DNA of 9,885 nucleotides from Peptococcaceae bacterium (GCA_017532485.1 JAFXJE010000209.1:1-9885); one strand, 5' to 3'. Counted from the stretch's first letter, positions 1 through 6,356 are shown. Translations and numbers: made by a program. The notes: generated from the sequence alone by a model not told the origin.

Positions 1-29
1 AAATATATAGAAAAAGTTAAGAGAGAAAA

Positions 30-35
30 AAGGAG
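30..35 (+). promoter_or_regulatory. Ribosome binding site that sets the start of the repeat protein
   Basis: AAGGAG at 30-35 runs directly into the first possible ATG (36), leaving no spacer. The in-frame ATG at 45 lies 9 nt after the site and is therefore the better start. The AT-rich bases at 1-10 include a TATATA that could be a -10 element, but its -35 region would lie outside the window. Confidence 0.7.
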
Positions 36-44
36 ATGTTTTTC

Positions 45-1724
45 ATGTTAGAAAGTTTGAGATTAGCTGGAAGGAAGAAAACTATTGCGTGGGTGATATT
101 ACTCGCATTTTGCTTTAGTTTTATGCCGATTTTTCCTATTGCAGAAGCTTTTGCTGCAGATAATTTAACTTGGAATGGTACGAGCCTCGGAGATATTACT
201 ATCTCTAACGATACTGTTATCTACCTAACAGAAGGTACTACTACAGAAGTAGGTAAAATTACTATAAATAATAATGCTGCTCTTACTTTTGATGGTTTGG
301 GTGCTGCAAAAATTACTAAAATCGCTTCTGATGATAAAGCTGCAAACTCCGGTGCATACTCCGGCTCGATTACAATTAAGCAGCTTGATGGCAGCTTAGA
401 TATTTCTACAATTAAAACAGGTAACGGTGGGGCAAGTGGTAATATCTCTATCACAGGTTCTATGACAAGCATTGATATTGATGCTATCAACATTGGTTAT
501 GGTGGTGCTTCAACTAATGCAACAGCTGGTGTAAGAGGTACTGCTACTATTGATGTATCTAGTAAAGCTGGTGCAGATATTGAAAGTTTCTCTTGTGATG
601 TTATTAACCTAACAATTTCTTCCGTCCAAGATATTAATATTGGGCGTATTTCTGCTGCAACTTTAAATACTAATATCTCAGGCTCTGGCTCTTTTAATGT
701 TAGCTCTACAACTACAAATAAAAACAATCTCTCTTTCGATATAGATGGTTCTATTGTTATCCCACAATTAAATGGCGAAACAACAGTAGATTTAAAACAA
801 GGTTTATTTATCTCAAATGCTACAAACATTACCTCAGTAGCAGCAAATGATAATGTGATTTGGCTAAAACCAACTAGCTCTATTGCTGCGAATAAAACTA
901 TTACGCTAACTGATGAAGCAGGGGACGAAATATATTCTGCTAAATCTACATCAGCTGTAAATAATATTATTGCAAGCACTCCTTCTGGTGAAGGGGTTAT
1001 GTTTGTTTTAGGAGATTGGGAAGGCTTACTTGCTGAAAGCTCTGGTAATGATGTGTTTTACGAAACCCAAGATGGTATTATAGATACATTTAGTGTTAAA
1101 ATGTCAGATATTATCAGTGGGGAGGGGTACGAATCGCCTCAAACTTTAGCTGTATCTGAAACTTGGAGTGGTGGTAATAAGGGTAATGTTTCTATTTCAC
1201 AAGATACAACTATTACTTTAGCTGCTGGAACTACTACTACTTTAAATTATCTATATGTTAGCAGTGGTTGTAAGTTAACAATAAAGGGTAGTGGTACACT
1301 AACCGTCAGCACCGGTAACGCCACTTATGCCATTTACAATCTAGGCAATATTACTGTCTCCAGCGGCAACATAACCGTCAACAACAACAGCAACAGTGGC
1401 AACGACACTAATGGCATTTACAACATCGGAGGTACTATTACTGTCTCCGACGGCAGCCTAACCGTCAGCAGCACCAGCACCAGCATCTCTACTGGCATTT
1501 TCAACTCCAACAACGGTACTATTGTAGAGTCGATGAGGGATCTGTTCCCACGTAATTCGCTGGAAACTTTGATTGTCGGTCCACGTTTCAACAAATTGTT
1601 AGAATACACAAATGCCGAGTGCGCGGATATTATTGTTTTAAAAAAAACTAGTCGGGAAGAGTTTGAGTGCATTTCAAACGAATTCAAAAATTCGCATTTG
1701 ATTTTTTTGGAAAAAGTTGAATAA
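45..1724 (+). CDS. Secreted low-complexity repeat protein (adhesin-like) with an atypical C-terminal tail
   Basis: The protein has 559 residues from the ATG at 45, chosen on ribosome-site spacing. A basic N-terminus (RLAGRKK), a hydrophobic stretch and an AFA-AD site near residues 33-37 form a clear Sec signal peptide, so it is exported. The body to about residue 492 is rich in Thr, Ser, Asn, Gly, Ile and Val, with many short beta-type runs such as ITVSSGNITV. This is typical of beta-helical or adhesin-like surface proteins, but I recognise no named domain. Residues 436-492 form two units of 29 and 28 residues, preceded by a partial one. At residue 493-494 the repeats stop at a unit edge, and the last 66 residues are charged and globular-looking (MRDLFPRN, LIVGPRF, ADIIVLKKTSREEF), unlike the rest. 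I see no LPXTG, SLH or autotransporter anchor. The tail may be a recombination scar or a variable tip. That the gene is coding is likely; its function is unknown. Confidence 0.75.
   Translation: MLESLRLAGRKKTIAWVILLAFCFSFMPIFPIAEAFAADNLTWNGTSLGDITISNDTVIYLTEGTTTEVGKITINNNAALTFDGLGAAKITKIASDDKAANSGAYSGSITIKQLDGSLDISTIKTGNGGASGNISITGSMTSIDIDAINIGYGGASTNATAGVRGTATIDVSSKAGADIESFSCDVINLTISSVQDINIGRISAATLNTNISGSGSFNVSSTTTNKNNLSFDIDGSIVIPQLNGETTVDLKQGLFISNATNITSVAANDNVIWLKPTSSIAANKTITLTDEAGDEIYSAKSTSAVNNIIASTPSGEGVMFVLGDWEGLLAESSGNDVFYETQDGIIDTFSVKMSDIISGEGYESPQTLAVSETWSGGNKGNVSISQDTTITLAAGTTTTLNYLYVSSGCKLTIKGSGTLTVSTGNATYAIYNLGNITVSSGNITVNNNSNSGNDTNGIYNIGGTITVSDGSLTVSSTSTSISTGIFNSNNGTIVESMRDLFPRNSLETLIVGPRFNKLLEYTNAECADIIVLKKTSREEFECISNEFKNSHLIFLEKVE
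1293..1520 (+). repeat. Tandem coding repeat, 87/84-nt units
   Basis: A partial unit (1293-1349) is followed by units at 1350-1436 (29 codons) and 1437-1520 (28 codons). Both full units begin ATTACTGTCTCC and carry an ACCGTCA core, then a GGCATTT(A/T)CAAC core near their ends. A further ATT at 1521 is the first codon of what would be the next unit, but the sequence then diverges. Codons here end in C far more often (ACC, AGC, AAC, GTC, GGC) than the T/A-ending codons of 45-1290, which points to a separate origin or recent expansion of this segment. Confidence 0.7.
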
Positions 1725-1807
1725 TATCAGATAACTATGATCAAGAAGCAGAATTTCTTGAATCGATAAAATTCATATTCACCAATATATTTATACAAAT
1801 TAAAAAA

Positions 1808-1841
1808 GCAGAGCCACTCTCAATTCTTGGGGTGGCTCTTA
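1808..1841 (-). terminator. Terminator-like hairpin, better on the minus strand
   Basis: The arms 1810-1817 (AGAGCCAC) and 1832-1839 (GTGGCTCT) pair perfectly over 8 bp and extend inward by up to three pairs, including G-U pairs. On the minus strand the stem is followed almost at once by GCTTTTTTA (complement of 1801-1809), a classic terminator tail. On the plus strand the stem is followed by TACTTGC and only later by a T run (1853-1859), so it is a poorer terminator for the upstream gene. No minus-strand gene is present to its right. The rest of 1725-1909 holds no supported gene. Confidence 0.5.
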
Positions 1842-1842
1842 C

Positions 1843-1870
1843 TTGCAAAAAATTTTTTTCATGTTAAAAT
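1843..1870 (+). promoter_or_regulatory. Candidate promoter of the AAA-ATPase-like gene
   Basis: TTGCAA (1843-1848, 4 of 6 to the -35 consensus), a 16-bp spacer, and TAAAAT (1865-1870, 5 of 6 to the -10 consensus) preceded by TG at 1862-1863 as an extended -10. It lies 40 bp before the ATG at 1910. The region is very AT-rich, so chance matches are likely. Confidence 0.4.
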
Positions 1871-1909
1871 TTATACAAGATATTTTTTATCACTAGAAAG
1901 GGTGTTAAT

Positions 1910-3058
1910 ATGGGCATTTATATCAACCCCAAAAATATAGCATTTATAGAAAGTTTAAATTCCAAAATATATGTAGATAAAACTGGATTATTAGAATATA
2001 CGAATAGCGTTCTCAGTACTGAACAAAAATACCTTTGTATAAGCCGCCCACGAAGATTCGGAAAATCTATTGCTGCTAAAATGTTGGCTGCTTATTATTG
2101 CAAAGATTATAATTCTGAAGATATTTTCGCTAACCTAAAAATTGCCCAAGATATCTCCTTCAAAAAACATCTTAACAAATATGATATTATTTTCATTAAT
2201 ATGCAAGATTTTTTGTCTGATGTTAAAGATATCCAAGATTATCCTCAGCATATCCAAAAAGAATTATTAGAAGACATAAAAGAGGTATATGGAGAATTTT
2301 TGAAATCAGATGTAGATAATTTAATAAAGGCTCTTAAAATAATCCATGATAAAACCGAAAGAGGCTTTGTATTTATTATTGATGAGTGGGATGCTATATT
2401 CAGAACCAGTTCTGTTAATAATGATATTCAAACAGAATATTTGGATTTTTTACGACTTTTGCTGAAAGATAAATCCTATGTCAAACTTGCATATATGACA
2501 GGAATATTGCCTATTAAAAAATATGGTACCCAATCAACTTTAAATATGTTTTCTGAATTTTCTATGACAGAACCCAAATTAATGGCTGAATATATCGGAT
2601 TTACTGAAGAAGAAGTTGTTGACTTATGTAACGAATTCAAGATGGATTTATCAATGACAAAACATTGGTACAATGGTTATGTTGTAAAAAACGGTATAAA
2701 TATATACAACCCAAAATCCGTTGTAGATGCCATGTTAAACCAAGAGTATCACAGTTATTGGGCAAAAACAGAGACATATGAGTCATTGAAAATGTATATT
2801 GATTTAAATTTTAATGGTCTTAAAGATGATATAATAAAAATGTTAAGTGGAGGAACTATTAAGGTTAATTCGGGTTCTTTTTCTAACGATATGACAACTT
2901 TCAAAACCAAAGATGATGTCTTAACGTTGCTTATCCATTTGGGTTATTTATCCTATAATACAGATACTTTTTTAACAGCTATTCCTAATGAAGAGATTCG
3001 TGCTGAATTTTTGAACGCTATGTTAAATTCTCATAATATAGCCAGTAGCACAGAATAA
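1910..3058 (+). CDS. AAA-ATPase-like domain protein (PF09820 type), C-terminally truncated
   Basis: The gene encodes 382 residues, starting at an ATG 7 nt after AGAAAGGG (1896-1902). The N-terminus has the family's YVDKTGLLEY segment (21-30). A Walker A-like RPRRFGKS follows at 46-53, and a Walker B-like FVFIIDEWD at 153-161. The region around 190-260 (YMTGILPIKKYGTQSTLNMF, then KHWYNGY) is also typical of the AAA-ATPase_like/DUF1703 family. Known members usually exceed 500 residues and end in a PD-(D/E)XK nuclease-like domain (PF08011/PDDEXK_9). Here translation stops at residue 382, just after the NEEIRAEF segment that normally leads into that domain, and I see no remnant of it downstream. 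The cellular role of the family is not established; a defence or mobile-element role is speculation. This copy is probably a truncated remnant, or a stand-alone ATPase. Family assignment is confident; function is not. Confidence 0.85.
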   Translation: MGIYINPKNIAFIESLNSKIYVDKTGLLEYTNSVLSTEQKYLCISRPRRFGKSIAAKMLAAYYCKDYNSEDIFANLKIAQDISFKKHLNKYDIIFINMQDFLSDVKDIQDYPQHIQKELLEDIKEVYGEFLKSDVDNLIKALKIIHDKTERGFVFIIDEWDAIFRTSSVNNDIQTEYLDFLRLLLKDKSYVKLAYMTGILPIKKYGTQSTLNMFSEFSMTEPKLMAEYIGFTEEEVVDLCNEFKMDLSMTKHWYNGYVVKNGINIYNPKSVVDAMLNQEYHSYWAKTETYESLKMYIDLNFNGLKDDIIKMLSGGTIKVNSGSFSNDMTTFKTKDDVLTLLIHLGYLSYNTDTFLTAIPNEEIRAEFLNAMLNSHNIASSTE

Positions 3059-3083
3059 GAGGAGATGGAGCGGGAAAAATATG

Positions 3084-3110
3084 TTGAAGATGTTAAATGA
3101 ATTCTATAAA
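3084..3110 (+). promoter_or_regulatory. Weak candidate promoter before the small zinc-ribbon-like gene
   Basis: TTGAAG (3084-3089) and TATAAA (3105-3110) are separated by 15 bp, shorter than ideal. The site lies 46 bp before the ATG at 3156. It could allow the small gene to be expressed separately from the ATPase gene, but co-transcription is equally possible, since the genes are only 97 nt apart with no terminator between them. Confidence 0.25.
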
Positions 3111-3155
3111 ATAAGCAGTATCAAAGAAAATAATCTTTACTGGAGGTAAGGAAAT

Positions 3156-3473
3156 ATGGAAGAAACAGCTAAAGGTCTTGCGTACCGTGTAAATCCGTTT
3201 TGCCCTAAGTGCAAAGAAGAACATCTTTACTTTACTATTTATATTAGTGAAAAAGAACAGGAAATTTTAGATGATTATTATGAGGTGAATAAAGATAGAC
3301 CACACTGGGAGCTATTAATAGCTCCGGCACCACTTGTCATAGAACGCGAATTTGAATGTCCATTATGTGGTACTAAGTTTAAAAAATGTGTTGGAATAAT
3401 GCGAGAAAATCAAGTGGGATATTCTGCACCAGATTTTATTCCTATGGGGGTAGTTCCTGTCTTTTCAGAATAA
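3156..3473 (+). CDS. Small protein with two CxxC pairs, zinc-ribbon-like, function unknown
   Basis: The protein has 105 residues and a good ribosome site, GGAGGT at 3142-3147. Cys16-x2-Cys19 (FCPKC) and Cys68-x2-Cys71 (ECPLCG) form two CxxC knuckles 48 residues apart, the layout of a four-Cys zinc ribbon; a further Cys78 follows. Between them lies an acidic, Tyr-rich stretch (EILDDYYEV, 36-44). There is no signal peptide or membrane segment, so it is likely cytoplasmic. I do not recognise the family. Zinc binding is inferred from the Cys pattern alone. It follows the truncated ATPase gene on the same strand and ends just before a strong terminator, so the two may share a transcript. A nucleic-acid or protein-binding role is possible but not shown. 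Confidence 0.7.
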   Translation: MEETAKGLAYRVNPFCPKCKEEHLYFTIYISEKEQEILDDYYEVNKDRPHWELLIAPAPLVIEREFECPLCGTKFKKCVGIMRENQVGYSAPDFIPMGVVPVFSE

Positions 3474-3484
3474 AGTTAAATAAA

Positions 3485-3526
3485 AAAACGCTTGTTTTTA
3501 TTTGTTGTAATAAAAACAAGCGTTTT
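3485..3526. terminator. Bidirectional Rho-independent terminator
   Basis: A perfect 18-bp inverted repeat (3485-3502 with 3509-3526) encloses a 6-nt loop. A GC-containing core (ACGCTTG/CAAGCGT) is flanked by A runs on the left and T runs on the right, so the hairpin ends in a U tract in both directions. It lies 12 nt after the stop of the small + strand gene and 9 nt after the stop of metQ on the minus strand, and so serves both convergent units. Confidence 0.9.
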
Positions 3527-3534
3527 CTATTTAA

Positions 3535-4371
3535 TTAGAATGTTGGAACAACGCCGCCGGAATATGTTTCTTCAATGAATTTTTTTACAGTGTCGCTAGT
3601 TAATACTTTTACTAAAGCTTGTGTTTTTTCACTGTTTTCTTCACCAGCACGAACAGCTACGATGTTAGCGTAAGTGGAAGCACCTACGGAGTCTTTATCT
3701 TCGATAGCTAAAGCATCAGTAGCAGCGTTTAAGCCAGCAGCTAAAGCGTAGTTACCATTGATAACAGCAAAATCAGCATCACTTAAAGTACGAGCTAAAA
3801 CAGCAGCTTCAACTTCCATGATTTTGATGTTGTGTGGATTAGCAGTAATATCTTGAACTGTTGCATTAATACCAGCTTCTGGGTTGATTGTGATGATACC
3901 TTGAGCTTCTAATAATAATAATGCTCTTGCTTCGTTACTTGTATCGTTTGGTACAGCGATAGTAGCACCTTCAGGAATGTTAGCTAAATCAGAAGATTTA
4001 CCAGCATAAATACCAAATGGTTCGTAGTGGATAGAAGCAGCAGAAACTAAGTTAGTGTTGTTTTCTGCATTGAAGTTGTCTAAATAAGGTTGATGTTGGA
4101 AATAGTTAGCATCTAATTCGCCATTTTCCAAAGTTAAGTTTGGCTGAACATAATCGGTAAATTCAACGATTTTTAATTCGTAACCGTCAGCAGCCAAAGC
4201 ATCTTTAGCAGCTGTTAAGATTTCAGCGTGTGGAGTAGTAGAAGCACCAACAGTGATAACTTCTAATTTTGGTTGTTCTTGTTGTTGAGCTTCTTGTTTG
4301 TTGCCGCCGCAACCAACAAGTAAGCCTGTTGCTAGAGTTGCAGTTAATAATAAAGCAACAGCTTTTTTCAT
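3535..4371 (-). CDS. metQ: MetQ, methionine-binding lipoprotein of the MetNIQ ABC importer
   Basis: The protein has 278 residues, a normal length for the NlpA/MetQ family. The N-terminus is a lipoprotein signal with a lipobox ending LLVGC, so Cys21 should be lipidated and the protein held on the outer face of the cytoplasmic membrane. Family features include ASTTPHAEIL (43-52), DANYFQHQPYL (87-97), NDTSNEARALLLL (142-154) and INGNYAL (204-210). It captures methionine, probably both D and L forms, and hands it to MetI. The start ATG is 7-8 nt after a plain AGGGGG ribosome site (complement of 4380-4385). It is the last gene of the operon, 55 nt after metI, and ends at the shared terminator. NlpA-family proteins can carry related substrates, but the metN NIL domain upstream favours methionine. 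Confidence 0.93.
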   Translation of the reverse strand: MKKAVALLLTATLATGLLVGCGGNKQEAQQQEQPKLEVITVGASTTPHAEILTAAKDALAADGYELKIVEFTDYVQPNLTLENGELDANYFQHQPYLDNFNAENNTNLVSAASIHYEPFGIYAGKSSDLANIPEGATIAVPNDTSNEARALLLLEAQGIITINPEAGINATVQDITANPHNIKIMEVEAAVLARTLSDADFAVINGNYALAAGLNAATDALAIEDKDSVGASTYANIVAVRAGEENSEKTQALVKVLTSDTVKKFIEETYSGGVVPTF

Positions 4372-4405
4372 GAGAAATTCCCCCTAGAATAATAAAATAT
4401 ATGCT

Positions 4406-4422
4406 GAACAGTAAAACTGTTT
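4406..4422 (-). other. Small hairpin between metI and metQ
   Basis: The arms AACAGT (4407-4412) and ACTGTT (4416-4421) enclose a 3-nt loop, starting just after the metI stop codon. It has no following U run on the minus strand, so it is unlikely to terminate transcription. It could protect or mark an mRNA end between the permease and the binding protein, which is usually needed in larger amounts. The stem is short and AT-rich, so this is tentative. Confidence 0.3.
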
Positions 4423-4426
4423 TCGC

Positions 4427-5089
4427 CTAAGAAATGCGTTTGTCAGATTTGGTAGCAATGCGCATACCAACTTCTTGAATAATCTGAACAATAATTAATA
4501 ATAAGATTACACAAATATACATCAAATCTTCTTGGTAGCGATAATAACCGTAACGAATAGCGATATCACCTAAACCACCACCACCGACAACCCCAGCCAT
4601 AGCGGAATAACCTAAAATGGTTGTAGCTGCGATAACAGAACCTACTATTAAAGATGGTTTGGACTCAGGTAAGATAACTTTGGTAATAATTTGCCAAGAA
4701 GAAGCCCCCATAGATTGAGCTGCTTCAATTACTCCACGGTCGATTTCTTTGAAAGAAGACTCAACCAAACGAGCAATATATGGTGCAGCAGAAATAATCA
4801 AAGGCACGATAGTCGCTTTAACCCCAAAAGAAGTACCAACGACAAATTGAGTAAAAGGCATAACCAAAAATAGTAGAATTAAAAATGGTACAGAACGGAG
4901 CAAGTTAATTACAAAACCCAAAATTGCGTTAAACAAAGGTAATGGGTGGATACCGTCTTTATCTGTAACAATCAAAGCTACACCTAAAGGCAGGCCTATC
5001 ACATAAGAGATAACGGTAGAAAAAATCAGCATATAGAAGCTGTCTCGAATACCGCCCAAAATCATACTTACAGTGGCTGCGTCAAGCAT
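4427..5089 (-). CDS. metI: MetI, permease of the MetNIQ methionine ABC importer
   Basis: The protein has 220 residues, typical for MetI. Five membrane segments can be seen at about 18-40, 57-82, 88-108, 148-170 and 188-208. The cytoplasmic EAA loop, which docks on the ATPase, is EAAQSMGASSWQIITKVILP at 122-141. The glycine-rich GVVGGGGLGDIAIRYGYYRY (166-185) is characteristic of MetI. Two copies should form the transmembrane channel with a MetN dimer. The ATG lies inside the 3' end of metN (22-nt overlap), 6 nt after a strong GAGGAGGT (complement of 5096-5103), so the two genes are probably translationally coupled. Confidence 0.95.
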   Translation of the reverse strand: MLDAATVSMILGGIRDSFYMLIFSTVISYVIGLPLGVALIVTDKDGIHPLPLFNAILGFVINLLRSVPFLILLFLVMPFTQFVVGTSFGVKATIVPLIISAAPYIARLVESSFKEIDRGVIEAAQSMGASSWQIITKVILPESKPSLIVGSVIAATTILGYSAMAGVVGGGGLGDIAIRYGYYRYQEDLMYICVILLLIIVQIIQEVGMRIATKSDKRIS

Positions 5090-6099
5090 GAATCTACCTC
5101 CTCAACATGAATATTCTTTTCTGCTAAATAAGCTAAAACTCTGCTGCGATTGATACCGTTTGGACTGTCTGGGATTTGAATAACCATACGACCAAAAGCT
5201 TCGCCGTCAATATTGCGAGTATCAGCAGCAAGAATATTAACAGGTGTTTTACATTCCATAACCATATTGGAAATGATAGGCTCGAAAGAAGAAGTGCCGT
5301 CAAAGGTTAAGCGATAGCAGCTTGCTTGAGCAAAATCAATATTGCTTTTTTGTTCGTCGGAATAAACGAGACGTTTAGTCGCCGGATGCTTTGGACTGGA
5401 AAAAATATCTGATACTTTTCCTGTTTCAGCAATAACATGGTTATCAATAATAGCTACGCGTTGGCAAATTTCTTCGATTACACTCATTTCGTGAGTTATG
5501 ATGACAACGGTAATGTTTAAACGACTGCTGATATCCTTCAGTAAGGAAAGAATAGCCCGAGTGGTTTTTGGGTCAAGAGCACTGGTAGCTTCGTCACAAA
5601 GTAAAACTTTTGGATTAGTTGCCAAAGCTCTGGCGATGGCTACACGCTGTTTTTGACCACCAGATAATTGAGCTGGGTAAGAGTCTGCCTTGTCAGACAT
5701 ATCAACCAGTTCCAACAATTCTAAAGCTCGTTTTTTGGCTTGTTCTTTATTAATGCCGGCAATTTCCATAGGAAAGCAAATATTTTGCAAAGCTGTTCGC
5801 TGCATTAAGAGGTTGAATTGCTGGAAAATCATTCCCATAGATTGACGGGCTTTGCATAATTCTTTATTAGACATTTTGCCTAAATCCTGACCGTCAAAAA
5901 TAACTGTACCACCTGTTGGTTTTTCCAAGAAATTGATGCAGCGCACCAAGGTACTTTTACCTGCACCACTTAAACCGATGATGCCGAAAATTTCGCCTGA
6001 ATTAATTTCCAAATTAATATCAGACAGTGCATTCATCGGACCGTTTTTGCTTGGATAATCTTTATAAAGGTGCTCGATTTTAATAATAGGCTGGCTCAT
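5068..6099 (-). CDS. metN: MetN, ATP-binding subunit of the MetNIQ methionine ABC importer
   Basis: The protein has 343 residues and a complete ABC ATPase: Walker A GLSGAGKST (42-50), Q-loop FQQFN (92-96), signature LSGGQ (145-149), Walker B VLLCDE (165-170) with the following SALD D-loop, and switch His203 in ITHEM. The extra C-terminal part, about residues 260-340, is the NIL (ACT-like) domain. In studied MetN proteins this domain binds methionine and shuts transport when the internal level is high. Its presence separates MetN from other amino-acid importer ATPases. The start ATG is 5 nt after AAAGGAGG (complement of 6105-6112). It is the first gene of metN-metI-metQ. Confidence 0.96.
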   Translation of the reverse strand: MSQPIIKIEHLYKDYPSKNGPMNALSDINLEINSGEIFGIIGLSGAGKSTLVRCINFLEKPTGGTVIFDGQDLGKMSNKELCKARQSMGMIFQQFNLLMQRTALQNICFPMEIAGINKEQAKKRALELLELVDMSDKADSYPAQLSGGQKQRVAIARALATNPKVLLCDEATSALDPKTTRAILSLLKDISSRLNITVVIITHEMSVIEEICQRVAIIDNHVIAETGKVSDIFSSPKHPATKRLVYSDEQKSNIDFAQASCYRLTFDGTSSFEPIISNMVMECKTPVNILAADTRNIDGEAFGRMVIQIPDSPNGINRSRVLAYLAEKNIHVEEVDSCLTQPL

Positions 6100-6154
6100 A
6101 TAAGCCTCCTTTGCTAGCTAAAAATACATAATAAGACTAATGATATAATTAATT

Positions 6155-6183
6155 AGTTTACCTTGTCCGAGCTAGGATGTCAA
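6155..6183 (-). promoter_or_regulatory. Promoter of metNIQ
   Basis: On the minus strand a perfect -35 TTGACA (6178-6183) is followed by a 17-bp spacer and -10 TAAACT (6155-6160, 4 of 6). The start would fall near 6148, giving a leader of only about 48 nt before the metN ATG. That is too short for an S-box (SAM-I) riboswitch followed by a terminator, so control of this operon, if any, is more likely by a DNA-binding protein. Confidence 0.6.
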
Positions 6184-6213
6184 TGGTGCAAAAATTATAA
6201 TGGATACAAGGTA
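6159..6213. repeat. Inverted repeat bracketing the metN promoter, candidate operator
   Basis: TACCTTGT at 6159-6166 and its exact complement ACAAGGTA at 6206-6213 are separated by 39 bp. The left arm overlaps the -10 edge of the metN promoter and the right arm lies upstream of its -35 box. Beyond the arms, CC (6167-6168) and GGAT (6202-6205) extend the similarity with a small offset. A further ACAAGG occurs at 6280-6285, nearer the divergent gene. The arms are too far apart for one dimer site, but could be two separate half-sites or part of a loop. Confidence 0.35.
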
Positions 6214-6293
6214 GTTAAAATATATGATATAAAAAAATAATGGGATAAATAAGATTGACTTGTAGATAAATTTTTCAGAACAAGGGGTTTTTC

Positions 6294-6321
6294 TTGTGTT
6301 TTGAAAGGAAACTGTTATAAT
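6294..6321 (+). promoter_or_regulatory. Promoter of the metalloregulator-DUF-leuS operon
   Basis: A perfect -10 TATAAT (6316-6321) is preceded by TG at 6313-6314 (extended -10). A weak -35 TTGTGT (6294-6299) lies 16 bp upstream. The start would be near 6328, about 29 nt before the ATG at 6357. A small inverted repeat, ACAAG (6280-6284) and CTTGT (6293-6297), covers the -35 region, and GTTT...AAAC (6298-6312) lies in the spacer; either could bind a repressor. The rest of the 6100-6356 intergenic region is AT-rich with nothing else I can name. Confidence 0.65.
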
Positions 6322-6344
6322 AGAAAAAAGAAGCTTGAAAAAGT

Positions 6345-6351
6345 GAGGTGG
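6345..6351 (+). promoter_or_regulatory. Ribosome binding site that sets the metalloregulator start
   Basis: GAGGTGG at 6345-6351 lies 5 nt before the ATG at 6357. The in-frame GTG at 6348 falls inside this ribosome site and has no good site of its own, so the longer reading starting there is unlikely. Confidence 0.75.
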
Positions 6352-6356
6352 CGATA

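Noticed and set aside
221..979. Long minus-strand open frames (90 and 160 codons) opposite the repeat protein
   Set aside because: They mirror the biased Thr/Ser/Asn/Ile codons of the plus-strand gene, giving Val/Ile/Leu-rich strings, with no supporting ribosome site or family match.
1721..1867. Open frame of 48 codons just after the repeat protein (reading SDNYDQEAEFLESIKFIF)
   Set aside because: The first 17 codons look coding-like, and it could be the shifted end of a larger gene, but there is no start codon or ribosome site. The later part runs through the hairpin and A/T runs. I cannot support it as a gene or name a parent.
1855..1912. Search for a CRISPR array, tRNA or insertion sequence around the ATPase gene
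   Set aside because: No regularly spaced repeats, cloverleaf or transposase frame could be found; the sequence is merely AT-rich.
3485..3526. Perfect inverted repeat considered as a transposon end or attachment site
   Set aside because: Its position between two convergent stop codons, its GC core and its A/T flanks on both sides fit a bidirectional terminator. No transposase or target duplication is present.
6100..6356. SAM riboswitch or T-box in the metN/metalloregulator intergenic region
   Set aside because: No S-box core helices, no T-box sequence and no terminator hairpin are visible on either strand. The predicted leaders are only about 48 and 29 nt long.
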